DNA from: JAGQYH01 sp041393015
Lineage (GTDB): Bacteria > Bacteroidota > Bacteroidia > Chitinophagales > JADIYW01
NCBI GenBank assembly: GCA_041393015.1
Contig: JAWKKV010000003.1
Location: 310,001-374,000 of the forward strand
Reading direction: 5' to 3'
DNA: 64,000 nucleotides
Shown here: one piece after another, positions 19,037 through 26,805 of the stretch
How positions within the stretch are numbered: position 1 is the first letter of the stretch
Layout of the letters: each line of letters opens with the position of its first letter
The notes under the pieces: generated by a model
What the model saw: the letters and a program-made list of their open reading frames with translations, nothing else
Told to the model about the DNA's origin: nothing
The model's database searches: none
Position numbers and translations under genes: made by a program

Positions 19037-20113
19037 CTACTTCTTTACGAAATCTGGCCATTTACTCATATAATTAATGAAGCTTTCACTCAATCCTTCT
19101 TTTTCCAAATGTTCTCTAGAAACAGGGAGCTCAACAGGAACAAAACTAGAATCTTTTTGAATTTGATTCGGGTAATCATGATGAAGAATAGCAGCTCTGC
19201 CAATCGTTACAAAATCTACGTTTGCATCTAATATGGCTTGAACATCTTTTCCTGTTCTAATCTTTCCGGCCACTGTCCATTGTACATTTCCATAGTTGAT
19301 TTCTGTAAAGTGCTCTAAAAGTGTCTTGTTTTGTTGATCAATTGCTTCCGGTTTTTTGAAACAATCCCAAAGCGATACATCTAGAAAATCTATTTGATGG
19401 GTATCGACCAGTTGTTGACAGACGGTTTTGATTTCTTCTAGCTGCATCCCAAATCTTTCCGGTGATAATCGAACGCCAATTAAAAATTCTGATCCACAAG
19501 CTTTGCGGATGCCATCTACAACTTCAAAGATCAATCGTGCTCGGTTATCTAATGAGCCACCGTATTCATCGGTTCGTTGGTTGTATTCTGAACTTAAAAA
19601 TTGACAAAGAATGTAGCCATGTGCTCCATGAATTTCCACACCATTGTAACCGCATTGATACGCTCTAACACCTGCTGCAATAAAATCTTCCCTTAGTTCA
19701 TATACCTCAGCTAAAGTTAAGCCACGAGATTTTGTTGCTTCATGATCTGAAGGACCCACCGGACCGCCTTCTACTAAATCTTTTGGCGAGCGAACACCGG
19801 CGTGATGCAATTGAACCACGGCTAAACTATTGTCTGCTTGAATCGCAGCTGCTAAACGTTTGTGTCCTTCAATATGTTGATCGCCAAAAATACCTAGTTG
19901 ACCGGGAAACCCTTTGCCGTTGGCTTGTACATGGCTAGCGCATGTCATGGTTAAACCAAAACCGCCTTTTGCCCGCATGGTGAGCCAATGGTATTCATCA
20001 TCAGATAAAGTGCCGTCTTCATGGCTTTGACAATTGGTCATGGGTGCCAGCATAAAACGATTTTTCATGGTTTGCCCGCAAGGAAAGGTGATGGAGTCAA
20101 ATGGATTTATCAT
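19037..20113 (-). CDS. NADH:flavin oxidoreductase, old yellow enzyme family
   Basis: An FMN-dependent ene-reductase-like enzyme of 358 residues that reduces activated C=C bonds with NAD(P)H; the natural substrate is unknown. The TIM barrel is complete. Features include the opening FPCGQTMKNRFMLAPMTN, the VVQLHHAG strand, the substrate/FMN-binding VEIHGAHGYILCQFLS, DEYGGSLDNRAR, and the phosphate-binding end VDFVTIGRAAILH. ATG 20113 (MINPFDSI) fits family starts; another ATG lies eight codons upstream. It converges on katG. Confidence 0.87.
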   Translation of the reverse strand: MINPFDSITFPCGQTMKNRFMLAPMTNCQSHEDGTLSDDEYHWLTMRAKGGFGLTMTCASHVQANGKGFPGQLGIFGDQHIEGHKRLAAAIQADNSLAVVQLHHAGVRSPKDLVEGGPVGPSDHEATKSRGLTLAEVYELREDFIAAGVRAYQCGYNGVEIHGAHGYILCQFLSSEYNQRTDEYGGSLDNRARLIFEVVDGIRKACGSEFLIGVRLSPERFGMQLEEIKTVCQQLVDTHQIDFLDVSLWDCFKKPEAIDQQNKTLLEHFTEINYGNVQWTVAGKIRTGKDVQAILDANVDFVTIGRAAILHHDYPNQIQKDSSFVPVELPVSREHLEKEGLSESFINYMSKWPDFVKK

Positions 20114-20189
20114 AAATAAAAGTTGATTGGAAAACATGCATAACGCTAGTAAGGGAGAAATGTTCCTTTAGAAGGAATTAATTGCCAGC

Positions 20190-20615
20190 TTATTTACGAT
20201 AGGTTCGTCCTGAAATTTCAATCTTATCATTTACAACTACAACACTATCAGTACTATTGATGATATAATGGCCGTTATTGGATGAAGGAAATAGCTTCTC
20301 AAAAAGAATTCTATCCAAATAGGTTGTTACAATGGAGAAAAGCTTATTGCCGTTAGTGGCTAATAATTCATTTAAAGAACAATAATTAATAGCGCTAAAT
20401 TCTGAAGTCTCCTTTTGCAAATCATCATCCAACTTAATTTCATCTTTAATCTCATTGTAGTCAACTTCAATAAAGTCTATCAATTCCTGTTGACTTAAAA
20501 CAATTTTGTAGTGATCAATAACTAACCCTTTATAGTCGAATCTACCAAAATTAAGTCCTGTGTTGACCGAAATTATTTTTTTATCGACTTCAAATTGATT
20601 AATAAATACATTCAT
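20190..20615 (-). CDS. Hypothetical protein, 141 residues
   Basis: I do not recognise this protein. It has no signal peptide or membrane helix, is acidic in its middle (DYNEIKDEIKLDDDLQ), and reads as a mixed alpha/beta cytoplasmic protein. ATG 20615 is the only sensible start. Codon use is like its neighbours and the frame is clean, so it is probably a real gene. Neighbours (oxidoreductase downstream, SnoaL-type gene upstream behind a terminator) give no functional hint. Confidence 0.55.
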   Translation of the reverse strand: MNVFINQFEVDKKIISVNTGLNFGRFDYKGLVIDHYKIVLSQQELIDFIEVDYNEIKDEIKLDDDLQKETSEFSAINYCSLNELLATNGNKLFSIVTTYLDRILFEKLFPSSNNGHYIINSTDSVVVVNDKIEISGRTYRK

Positions 20616-20715
20616 GGGAGGAATAAGATGGATTTAGATTTTGCAAATAAAATGAATATTTAGATTGTAGTAAGACTTGTATAATCATTTATTTTTCCAT
20701 CATAGAGTTTTGGTG

Positions 20716-20757
20716 AAAAATCAGATGTCAGGCATTTAAAAAGCGCCTGACATCTGA
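20716..20757 (-). terminator. Strong minus-strand terminator after SnoaL-type gene
   Basis: A perfect 13-bp stem, TCAGATGTCAGGC (20721-20733) and GCCTGACATCTGA (20745-20757), with a loop of 11 bases. On the minus strand it is followed by five T. It lies 7 bases beyond the stop of the gene at 20764. Confidence 0.87.
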
Positions 20758-20763
20758 AATAAA

Positions 20764-21252
20764 TTACTCTGCTGTTGGAGGAGTTAAAGTATAACCCCAA
20801 TCTTCCATATAACTCAGTTGATCGAAATAAGCTTCTTCTCCAATGGCTTTTCCTTCATCGTTGTAGGTTAAAATAGTCAAGCCATGCGTAACACTTGGTT
20901 GGCCGGTGGCTGGTTGGTCACCATACATTCCGGTATTGGTGCCTGTAGTGGTCCATTTGGTGATGGTTTTGTTTCCCACGACGCCTACTAATTCGTACTC
21001 AAAAGTCATGTCAGGAATAGCAGTTCTAAAAAAAGTCATTAGATCAACGTACTCTTTTGGATTTTGTGCACTTGGCTCTCCATTTTGTTTTCTGTTAAAA
21101 TTGGGAGCTAGATTCGCTTCCATTATAGCAGCATCGCCTGAATTCCATGCCCCGAAAAGAGCTTCATTAGTGGCTAATATTTTCTCTTCTAGTGCTTTTT
21201 GTTGAGTGTCTGCCTCACTTTCAATTGTTGTATTTTCTTGATTACATGACAT
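20764..21252 (-). CDS. SnoaL-like (NTF2-fold) protein, apparently missing its signal peptide
   Basis: From ATG 21252 the product has 162 residues and a SnoaL/NTF2-like fold: helix ALEEKILATNEALFGAWNSG, DLMTFFRTAIPDMTFEYELV, TKWTTTGTNTG and a conserved EAYFDQLSYMEDWG end. Relatives are polyketide cyclase-like or of unknown function. The start MSCNQENTT looks like the end of a lipoprotein signal (lipobox LMSC preceded by AC). The frame stays open upstream to 21348, but that DNA is antisense to an isocitrate dehydrogenase fragment. The gene therefore seems to have lost its 5' end in a rearrangement near 21255 and may be non-functional or mislocalised. Confidence 0.65.
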   Translation of the reverse strand: MSCNQENTTIESEADTQQKALEEKILATNEALFGAWNSGDAAIMEANLAPNFNRKQNGEPSAQNPKEYVDLMTFFRTAIPDMTFEYELVGVVGNKTITKWTTTGTNTGMYGDQPATGQPSVTHGLTILTYNDEGKAIGEEAYFDQLSYMEDWGYTLTPPTAE

Positions 21253-21255
21253 TAA

Positions 21256-21504
21256 GCAGGCAGAGGCGTCAAAGTATTTCCAAACGGAATGAAGGAAACC
21301 TATTGTACCGACCATTGGAGATGTAGATTCGTGGCAAAGGCAGCTCAAACCAAATTAGAGGAGCCTGTTTACGATGCTGTTGATTACGAGCAAGTTGTAG
21401 CGTTATTGTCAAAACTTTACAATAACGGATTTGATGTCATCAAAACAGAAAACTTATATGAGTTTGATGGTAAAAGAGGATTTTCTCTTGGGCAGGGTGA
21501 ATAA
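21256..21504 (+). pseudogene. icd: 3' fragment of Thermus-type NADP isocitrate dehydrogenase
   Basis: The plus strand encodes only the C-terminal domain of a long-form isocitrate dehydrogenase. Recognisable pieces are RGVKVFPNGMKETYCTDHWR (then CRF) and the final NLYEFDGKRGFSLGQGE. They parallel the end of Thermus-type IDH (NRGTQVYPP..., DHYRCRF, EKLQEFDGEPGFTKAQGE). In-frame stops lie at 21247-21255, right where homology ends, so roughly five sixths of the gene is absent. It abuts head to head with the truncated SnoaL-type gene. A complete icd presumably exists elsewhere. Confidence 0.8.
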
Positions 21505-21544
21505 GAAAACTAAAACTCATTTTGAATTTGAATTGTTGTTTTTT

Positions 21545-21789
21545 CTAACCACGGACAGCCGTTGGCTAAAGCCTTTGGCGTCGGATGATACACAGATGTT
21601 TAATTACAAATCTTCAACTATACATGGATTGTTTTAGTAGGTATTGGTTTCAAAGTGAATATCGTTTAAATCTGGATGCGCCCGGGCGCAATCGATCATT
21701 GGTAGATTAGTTTGCTGATGTTAATTTTTTAGTTGATTTTGGTATAAATTTCTAAATTTAAGATGCGATATCCGTGCATCTGTGGTTAA
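21545..21789. repeat. Long degenerate intergenic hairpin (CCACRGATGC family)
   Basis: Within the 475-base gene-free stretch 21505-21979. The left end reads CTAACCACGGA. The right end reads (reverse complement) TTTAACCACAGATGCACGGA. After the first 11 bases the left arm is interrupted by about 30 bases and resumes as GATG...ACACAGATG. A GC-rich palindrome GCGCCCGGGCGC lies inside. No coding potential is seen. It matches the ends of the element at 13323-13534. Confidence 0.6.
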
Positions 21790-21930
21790 ATTACATTGAT
21801 AGCTAAAGATTTATATTAGATATCAAAAATGGAATGTTTTAAGCACTAGTTATAAAACTAATGCACAATGGTTTAACTATAATGATTAATCAATCATACT
21901 TTTCAAACCTATAGTGATTATTATAATATA

Positions 21931-21956
21931 AAAAGCCTACGATTAAGTAGGCTTTT
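21931..21956. terminator. Bidirectional terminator hairpin
   Basis: AAAAGCCTAC (21931-21940) pairs perfectly with GTAGGCTTTT (21947-21956) around GATTAA. It ends 24 bases beyond the stop codon of the minus-strand gene at 21980 and can act on either strand. Confidence 0.8.
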
Positions 21957-21979
21957 CGTTGCAAAATATTTTTTGAAAG

Positions 21980-22471
21980 CTATTTTTTCACCTTAAACGA
22001 TTTAACAAACTTATCTGCCGACTTTTGATCAAAAGATTCAGTTGGTGAAATAACAACTACTTGGTATTGGATATTGCCTACTAAAATAACGTGATACTGA
22101 ATTTTACCATCTTGTTTTATTAAGTGTATGTTGGCTTTTAATCCTGTATTTTTCTTTACTTTCCAATTGGATTTTTCGAGAATATTACCTTCTAGAATTT
22201 TATTAAACTCTTCTAGAGACAATTCTGCTAATTCCATTAGATCCTCCAATTCCACTTCGTGTAAAGTATAAGCTGCAAAAAAGGTTTGATCGCCCACGGT
22301 GGCTGTAAATTTTTTGGTTGGCCCTTCTTCACTGGCTTGATATTCAGCTGGAAATTTGATAGACATTTTACCTTCAGTTGAAGATAATTTTTGCGCTGCG
22401 GCAGTTGGGGCAAACGCTGTTGTTAATAATACAAAGCTGATCATTAATAACGCAATAGGATGTTTTTTCAT
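21980..22471 (-). CDS. Exported protein of unknown function
   Basis: A 163-residue protein with a typical Sec signal peptide (HPIALLMISFVLLTTAFAPT, then AAAQ), so the mature form is periplasmic or secreted. The mature part is a compact alpha/beta domain beginning LSSTEGKMSIKFPAEY and ending KSADKFVKSFKVKK. The shape recalls small periplasmic proteins with a 'P-x-F... F..SF' ending, but I cannot name a family. A terminator hairpin follows immediately, and no operon partner is close. Confidence 0.7.
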   Translation of the reverse strand: MKKHPIALLMISFVLLTTAFAPTAAAQKLSSTEGKMSIKFPAEYQASEEGPTKKFTATVGDQTFFAAYTLHEVELEDLMELAELSLEEFNKILEGNILEKSNWKVKKNTGLKANIHLIKQDGKIQYHVILVGNIQYQVVVISPTESFDQKSADKFVKSFKVKK

Positions 22472-22559
22472 GTATCTTTTTTAGAATCTAAATGTAATAA
22501 TTAGCAATCTCATTTAATAAAGCAAATAAGATGGACAGCTATTTTACATTTTAGGGGTT

Positions 22560-23177
22560 TTAGTTCAGGTTTGGAAATTTTGTTTTTTGAACTAATGTTT
22601 TAGACGTAAATAAAAGCGCTTGAAGCACTAACAACAATATTATTATCACTGCAAAAACAAACTGCGAAGAGGTTTTTCCGGAGAGATATAATTGTTCTGA
22701 ATATTTCATAATTAACTTCGATTCCGATAGTTGAATTTTAGATAACTCATCTAATAAAACAAGGGCTTTATCAACGAATTCCAGGTTCTTTTGAGCTTCG
22801 TCTAATTGAGTAGGTTCAATACTTTCTATAATATTGATCAATTCATCTGCTTTTATTTTTTCAAGTTCAGTAAATTTAGTTTTGTGGTAGGCATCACTCG
22901 TATTTTTAAAAGCCAAAAGCAATTCATTAATACTTTTGGTTTTATATACATTACTTGAATCGGATTTTATTTCTTCTTTTATCTGATAGACAAATATTGT
23001 CATTTTTAAAATATATTCTTCTGCAATTAATCGATCCTCATACAATGTGCTAATTGATTTTTTTATATTATAAGTATGATTTCTATCAATATAGTTGCTT
23101 AATAAAACCAAGAGACATAACACGAGTAGGGCTATCGAAGCCAATGCTTTATTTTTTATGCTATAGGTCCATTTCAT
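22560..23177 (-). CDS. Membrane protein with four-helix-bundle MCP-type sensor domain
   Basis: A 205-residue protein: N-terminal transmembrane helix (about 12-29), a periplasmic all-helical domain, and a C-terminal transmembrane helix (about 174-192) followed by a short basic tail. The periplasmic part (KKSISTLYEDRLIAEEYILK) looks like the 4HB_MCP ligand-binding domain of chemoreceptors and sensor kinases. No HAMP, kinase or signalling domain follows. Similar stand-alone proteins occur in Bacteroidota with unknown role. Start ATG 23177 gives MKWTYSIKNK. Confidence 0.65.
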   Translation of the reverse strand: MKWTYSIKNKALASIALLVLCLLVLLSNYIDRNHTYNIKKSISTLYEDRLIAEEYILKMTIFVYQIKEEIKSDSSNVYKTKSINELLLAFKNTSDAYHKTKFTELEKIKADELINIIESIEPTQLDEAQKNLEFVDKALVLLDELSKIQLSESKLIMKYSEQLYLSGKTSSQFVFAVIIILLLVLQALLFTSKTLVQKTKFPNLN

Positions 23178-23329
23178 AGGTTTATATATTTGTTTAAATG
23201 ATTGAGTTGAAAATTTGATTGTTTTTGAATGGTGATCTGAAACTACATTAATTTTATCAATATTTTGACACCAATTAGTATCACTGTAAGCTTTTAGATT
23301 GGATTTTATACCGTATTTTAGGAGGTAAC

Positions 23330-23671
23330 TTAAAAGTCTAGTCTAGCCTTTTCAAGTGCTTTTAAAATTTTATCTCTTTTAGAGCCTTTAAGTAAACCTT
23401 TTGGAAGTCTTTCCTTCCACGAATGCCACCAATGATCTAAACCAATCTCACGTCTCGAAGATGGTTGAACTTTTGAAGAAACAAATTCAATCATTTCATC
23501 TAATTGATTGAGGTTAATAAATTGGAATGTAAAGGAGCATTCTCTAACAAAATATATTTTCTTTTCAGAAGTAAGTTTATTTAGGTCAATTGAAGATCCG
23601 CCAACATGGTAAGTCGACATAAAATCTTTATGAATATTGGGATCATATTTTTCAGTCCAATGTTTTGACAT
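23330..23671 (-). CDS. Hypothetical protein, 113 residues
   Basis: A small soluble protein with no recognised family. The C-terminus is basic and Trp-rich (DHWWHSWKERLPKGLLKGSK), possibly nucleic-acid binding by composition only. It lies at the edge of the accessory island: its start codon is 36 bases from the large palindrome at 23707. The frame is clean and uses native-like codons, so I treat it as a probable gene. Confidence 0.5.
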   Translation of the reverse strand: MSKHWTEKYDPNIHKDFMSTYHVGGSSIDLNKLTSEKKIYFVRECSFTFQFINLNQLDEMIEFVSSKVQPSSRREIGLDHWWHSWKERLPKGLLKGSKRDKILKALEKARLDF

Positions 23672-23706
23672 AAATTAAGTGATTTTTACGGCATGCTACG
23701 GTCTCG

Positions 23707-23812
23707 GCTATGAGTAGTTGCGTGGTTTAACACTTAACTTTGCAAGTACGCACCAAACTGAAAATCCGCGTGGATTTTCAGAAGTAGGCGAGAACAAGCA
23801 ATTACTTATAGC
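23707..23812. repeat. Large imperfect palindrome at left edge of accessory island
   Basis: Outer arms GCTATGAGTAGTTG (23707-23720) and CAATTACTTATAGC (23799-23812) pair with two G-T wobbles. An inner hairpin GAAAATCC-GCGT-GGATTTTC lies at 23760-23779. GC-skewed, structured elements of this type are scattered in many Bacteroidota genomes and recall cassette recombination sites in shape. To the left the arm continues as ACGGTCTCG, but no partner follows 23812, so the right arm looks cut off. Confidence 0.6.
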
Positions 23813-23881
23813 ATATATGTAAAAGCAGTAATTTGAATCTGCAAAAAAACAAAATGTTATGATAATAGAAATAGCATACAG

Positions 23882-23995
23882 AGGCTATTTGGAGAGGGTA
23901 AGGCACATCTTGTAAAGCCCAAGCTCAACAATCTCCATTTAGTAGATGCTACAGTCATCAGAGGAAAGAGAAAGTACACTGTGAGAGCTTTGTAA
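23882..23995 (+). pseudogene. Possible C-terminal coding remnant upstream of the intron
   Basis: An open frame ending at TAA 23993-23995 encodes 37 residues (RLFGEGKAHLVKPKLNNLHL, then VDATVIRGKRKYTVRAL). Composition looks protein-like, but I cannot assign a family and no start codon is evident. It occupies the place where domain I of the following group II intron would be expected, so it may be the 3' end of a host gene next to which a truncated intron inserted. Weakly supported. Confidence 0.25.
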
Positions 23996-24185
23996 TCATT
24001 AATTGATAGAGCAAAAGCAGTCAGCAGACGTCATAGTACTTGATAGGAAATGACAGTCAAGCAATGAACAGGACCTGTACCATCAAGGAAGTTGACCGAA
24101 CACTTTAATCAATGTCTTAATTCGATTAGGAGTCCGTCAGCGGATAGCCTAACCTTAAGCAGACAGAACAGAACATTTTTTTACT

Positions 24186-25466
24186 ATGATTGCCAAAGTA
24201 TTACGACCAAAGAATCTTTACAAAGCCTACCGTCAGGTGGTGCAGAACAAAGGAGCTGCTGGTGTAGATAGAATGACAGTTGATGAACTATCCAATTTTA
24301 TAGACAGTCATCGAAAAGATTTGTTGTACTCTATCGCCAATTGGAAGTATATACCACAAGCAATTTTAGGGGTTTCAATACCCAAAAGCAATGGTAAAAC
24401 CAGACTTCTGGGAATACCAACAGTAGTAGATAGATGGCTACAACAAGCGGTCAGTCAAATATTAGTGACAAAATTCGAGTTAGAATTTGAAGATTTTAGC
24501 TACGGTTTTCGCCCGAAGAAGAATATCCAAAAAGCAGTATTACAAGCACAGAAATACATCAATGATGGCTTTCAAGATATTGTAGATATTGATTTAAAAG
24601 GATTCTTTGACGAAGTTGACCATTCTATTTTACTACAATTGATTTACAACAAAGTTAACTGTCGAACCACCTTGCGGTTAATCCGAAAATGGCTAAGAGC
24701 GCCCATTTTAATAAATGGAAAACTCAAAAAGCGCAGAAAAGGAATCCCACAGGGCAGTCCATTGAGTCCATTATTATCTAATATAATGTTAGATGTTTTG
24801 GATAAAGAATTAGAATCAAGAGGTTTAAAGTATGTTCGCTATGCAGATGATTTTAGTATTTATACAAAGTCAAAAGCGGAAGCAAAGTTGGTAGGCAACG
24901 AAGTTTTTCTCTTTTTACGAGATCAACTAAAATTACCGATCAATAAGGCAAAGAGTGGCATCCGTAGACCATCAAGTTTTAAGTTGTTGGGACATGGTTT
25001 TGTACCGATCTACAAGAAAGGTATAAAAGGACAATATCAACTCGTTGTAAAGAAAGAAAGTTGGCAGACTTTAAAACGCAAATTGAAGGTAATTACCAAG
25101 AAAACCAAACCCATAGCCTTAATTGAACGGTTTAATTTATTATCACAAGTTTGGCGAGGATGGATAAACAATTACCGATTGGCAAATGTTTCTACCAAAC
25201 TCAAAAAGCTAGACGAATGGTTAAGAAACCGATTAAGATATTGTATTTGGCACGACTGGAAAAAGCTAGAGAGAAAGCGAAAGAATCTAATTCGTTTGGG
25301 AATTGGTCAAGGACAAGCTTATGCTTGGAGCAGAACTAGAATGGGCGGTTGGGCAGTCGCTCAAAGTCCTATTCTAGGCACTACAATTACCTTGGCAAGG
25401 TTGAAACGAAAAGGGTATTTACCAATGTTGGACTATTACAAGAAAATGCAAACTTCGATTTGGTGA
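24186..25466 (+). CDS. ltrA: Group II intron reverse transcriptase/maturase (class C)
   Basis: A multifunctional intron-encoded protein of 426 residues that splices its intron and reverse-transcribes it into new sites. RT motifs are complete: DIDLKGFFDEVDH (134-146), PQGSPLSPLLSNI (188-200) and catalytic YADD (219-222), followed by the maturase/thumb region. The C-terminal end (LRYCIWHDWKKLERKRKNLI, then AWSRTRMGGWAVAQSPIL) and the absence of an HNH endonuclease are typical of class C introns, which insert next to stem-loops such as terminators. The frame is intact although the surrounding ribozyme appears incomplete at its 5' side. Confidence 0.93.
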   Translation: MIAKVLRPKNLYKAYRQVVQNKGAAGVDRMTVDELSNFIDSHRKDLLYSIANWKYIPQAILGVSIPKSNGKTRLLGIPTVVDRWLQQAVSQILVTKFELEFEDFSYGFRPKKNIQKAVLQAQKYINDGFQDIVDIDLKGFFDEVDHSILLQLIYNKVNCRTTLRLIRKWLRAPILINGKLKKRRKGIPQGSPLSPLLSNIMLDVLDKELESRGLKYVRYADDFSIYTKSKAEAKLVGNEVFLFLRDQLKLPINKAKSGIRRPSSFKLLGHGFVPIYKKGIKGQYQLVVKKESWQTLKRKLKVITKKTKPIALIERFNLLSQVWRGWINNYRLANVSTKLKKLDEWLRNRLRYCIWHDWKKLERKRKNLIRLGIGQGQAYAWSRTRMGGWAVAQSPILGTTITLARLKRKGYLPMLDYYKKMQTSIW

Positions 25467-25507
25467 ACCGCTTAGTACGAGACCCGTACGCTAAGTGGTG
25501 TGAGAGG
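25465..25507 (+). ncRNA. Group II intron domain V
   Basis: GAACCGCTTAG...CTAAGTGGTGTGAGAGG: the lower stem ACCGCTTAG/CTAAGTGGT pairs over nine positions, followed by the two-base CG bulge and a short upper stem TACG/CGTA. This is the catalytic hairpin of a class C ribozyme and starts at the RT stop codon. Confidence 0.85.
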
Positions 25508-25606
25508 CGCACTGACGATCATTCGATCGTCAGCCGTCTACTCGATTGTGCCTTCGTTGTTCTTTTTTCGGTCGTTGGTTTGTCTGTCGTTTCGGTCGTG
25601 GTGGGG

Positions 25607-25678
25607 CAGCCACACTTCCTTTTGCCAAGCTTTGGTTTTAGCATTGGCTGGTGCGGCTTGGCAATGTGTGTGTGGCTG
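25607..25678. repeat. Imperfect palindrome between intron and R-M pseudogenes
   Basis: Two nested perfect arms: CAGCCACAC (25607-25615) with GTGTGGCTG (25670-25678), and TTGCCAAGC (25622-25630) with GCTTGGCAA (25656-25664), around a T-rich loop. Together with the palindromes at 28476 it brackets the decayed R-M genes. Confidence 0.7.
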
Positions 25679-25689
25679 TTAGCGTTTGC

Positions 25690-26805
25690 AGATGAAGGTC
25701 TCTTTCTACGATAATTACATCAGTCAGAACTTCGTATTTTTTTCGAATCTCGCAGAGTCTCCCTTGTTTGTAAAATTCAAGTTTCAAATCATTGGTTGAT
25801 TTTTTTTGCTCAAAAGTGTCAAGATATGAGTGTATTGCAGGTTCTAATAAATCTACATTTCTTTTCAATTTCCAAGATTGGTCAAAATCTGTTCTGTCGA
25901 TTAGAATAAGAAAAAATTTGTTTTCAGCACCGAATCCAAAATCACTCTGGTTTTCATAAAGATTACGGCTAATAGTAACGGGTCAGCCTTAACTCTATTC
26001 ATCAAGTCTAATCTAAATTGTCTTATTTCAGCAACTGCCTGTGCTGCTTGTCCGTCTCCTTATCTTTCAATCGTTCAGTTAAAGAGTAGTAAAGATTTGA
26101 ATCATCATTATTGAAATTAATGTTTGCAGCCGCCTTACTTAAGTGTTGTCAATTCGGGTCTTAGGTCAGCCTGTTTTCTTTTCAAATTCAATAAAATTTG
26201 TTGGTAGATATGTTACTTTAAGGTCAAATGGGGATTTCGTTAATAAAGAAATCTACACTTTTTATCTGTCCCATTAAAGTTGGTAAAACTACTTCGTGAG
26301 ATTTGAACAAGTGTTCTATTAAGATACTTGACCAATGGTTGTACCAACTACAAACAAGGTAGTCCTGAACAGTTCCAAGAACTCCTGTCTCCATTTGTCC
26401 TATAAGATAATCATAAGAGGTGTTGTCCTTAATGTACTTTTTGACAAGATACTTGCCCAAATCGTTTTGATTGTCAGCACCCCACTTAAATGTTTCAACC
26501 TTATATAGTTCTTGAACTAGATTATCAGTGTCTAGCTCGTCTAATCTGTAGTGTTTTGACTGGAAATGAAATCGTTAAGCAAATCGTGATTCATCAACAT
26601 TCTCAGAAAGGATGTTGTACAATTCTTTTGAATTGAGCATTTAGCCTTGTGTTTTCAAGTTCAATATCATTATCTTGACAGAATTGATTTATATTCCCTG
26701 TGCGGACGATAGACTTAACTTTAACCAAAGGGTGCCAAGTCGGTATTAAATTTTTTAAGCTCTTCACTGTCGTGTTGCTTTCCAATATTCAAAATTCTTA
26801 GGCAT
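25690..26805 (-). pseudogene. Frameshifted type II restriction endonuclease
   Basis: The minus strand carries one long protein-coding region broken by several frameshifts and stops. The start is MPKNFEYWKATRQ at 26805, followed in shifting frames by LVKVKSIVRTGNINQFCQDN, LGKYLVKKYIKDNTSYDYLI, and SVDFFINEIP running into FDLKVTYLP. It then continues through ERLKDKETDKQHRQLL and IDRTDFDQSWKLKRNVDLLE. The SVDFF...FDLKVT segment has the spacing of a PD-(D/E)xK nuclease core. Its start overlaps the methyltransferase stop. Clearly inactive as sequenced. The 3' end is approximate. Confidence 0.7.

Larger units (their letters stand above)
24000..25547 (+). mobile_element. Group IIC intron, apparently 5'-truncated
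   Basis: A retroelement of the bacterial class C type. Recognisable RNA parts are a domain III-like segment (GCAGTCAGCAGACGTCATAG near 24015-24035, matching GUCAGCAGAAGUCAUAGUACC of known IIC ribozymes), domain V at 25465-25507, and a domain VI stem CTGACGATC/GATCGTCAG, with the 3' end in CTACTCGATT about 25547. The reverse transcriptase gene lies in domain IV. I find no GUGYG 5' end or domain I in the 300 bases upstream, which hold other sequence. The left boundary given is approximate. Confidence 0.75.

Noticed and set aside
20135..20137. Upstream ATG for the old yellow enzyme gene
   Set aside because: MINPFDSI from 20113 fits family starts better; the extra eight residues are unlike relatives.
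25349..25714. Plus-strand frames over the intron 3' end (25349-25714 and 25500-25682)
   Set aside because: They overlap domain V/VI and a palindrome; the translations are Cys/Val-rich artefacts of structured DNA.
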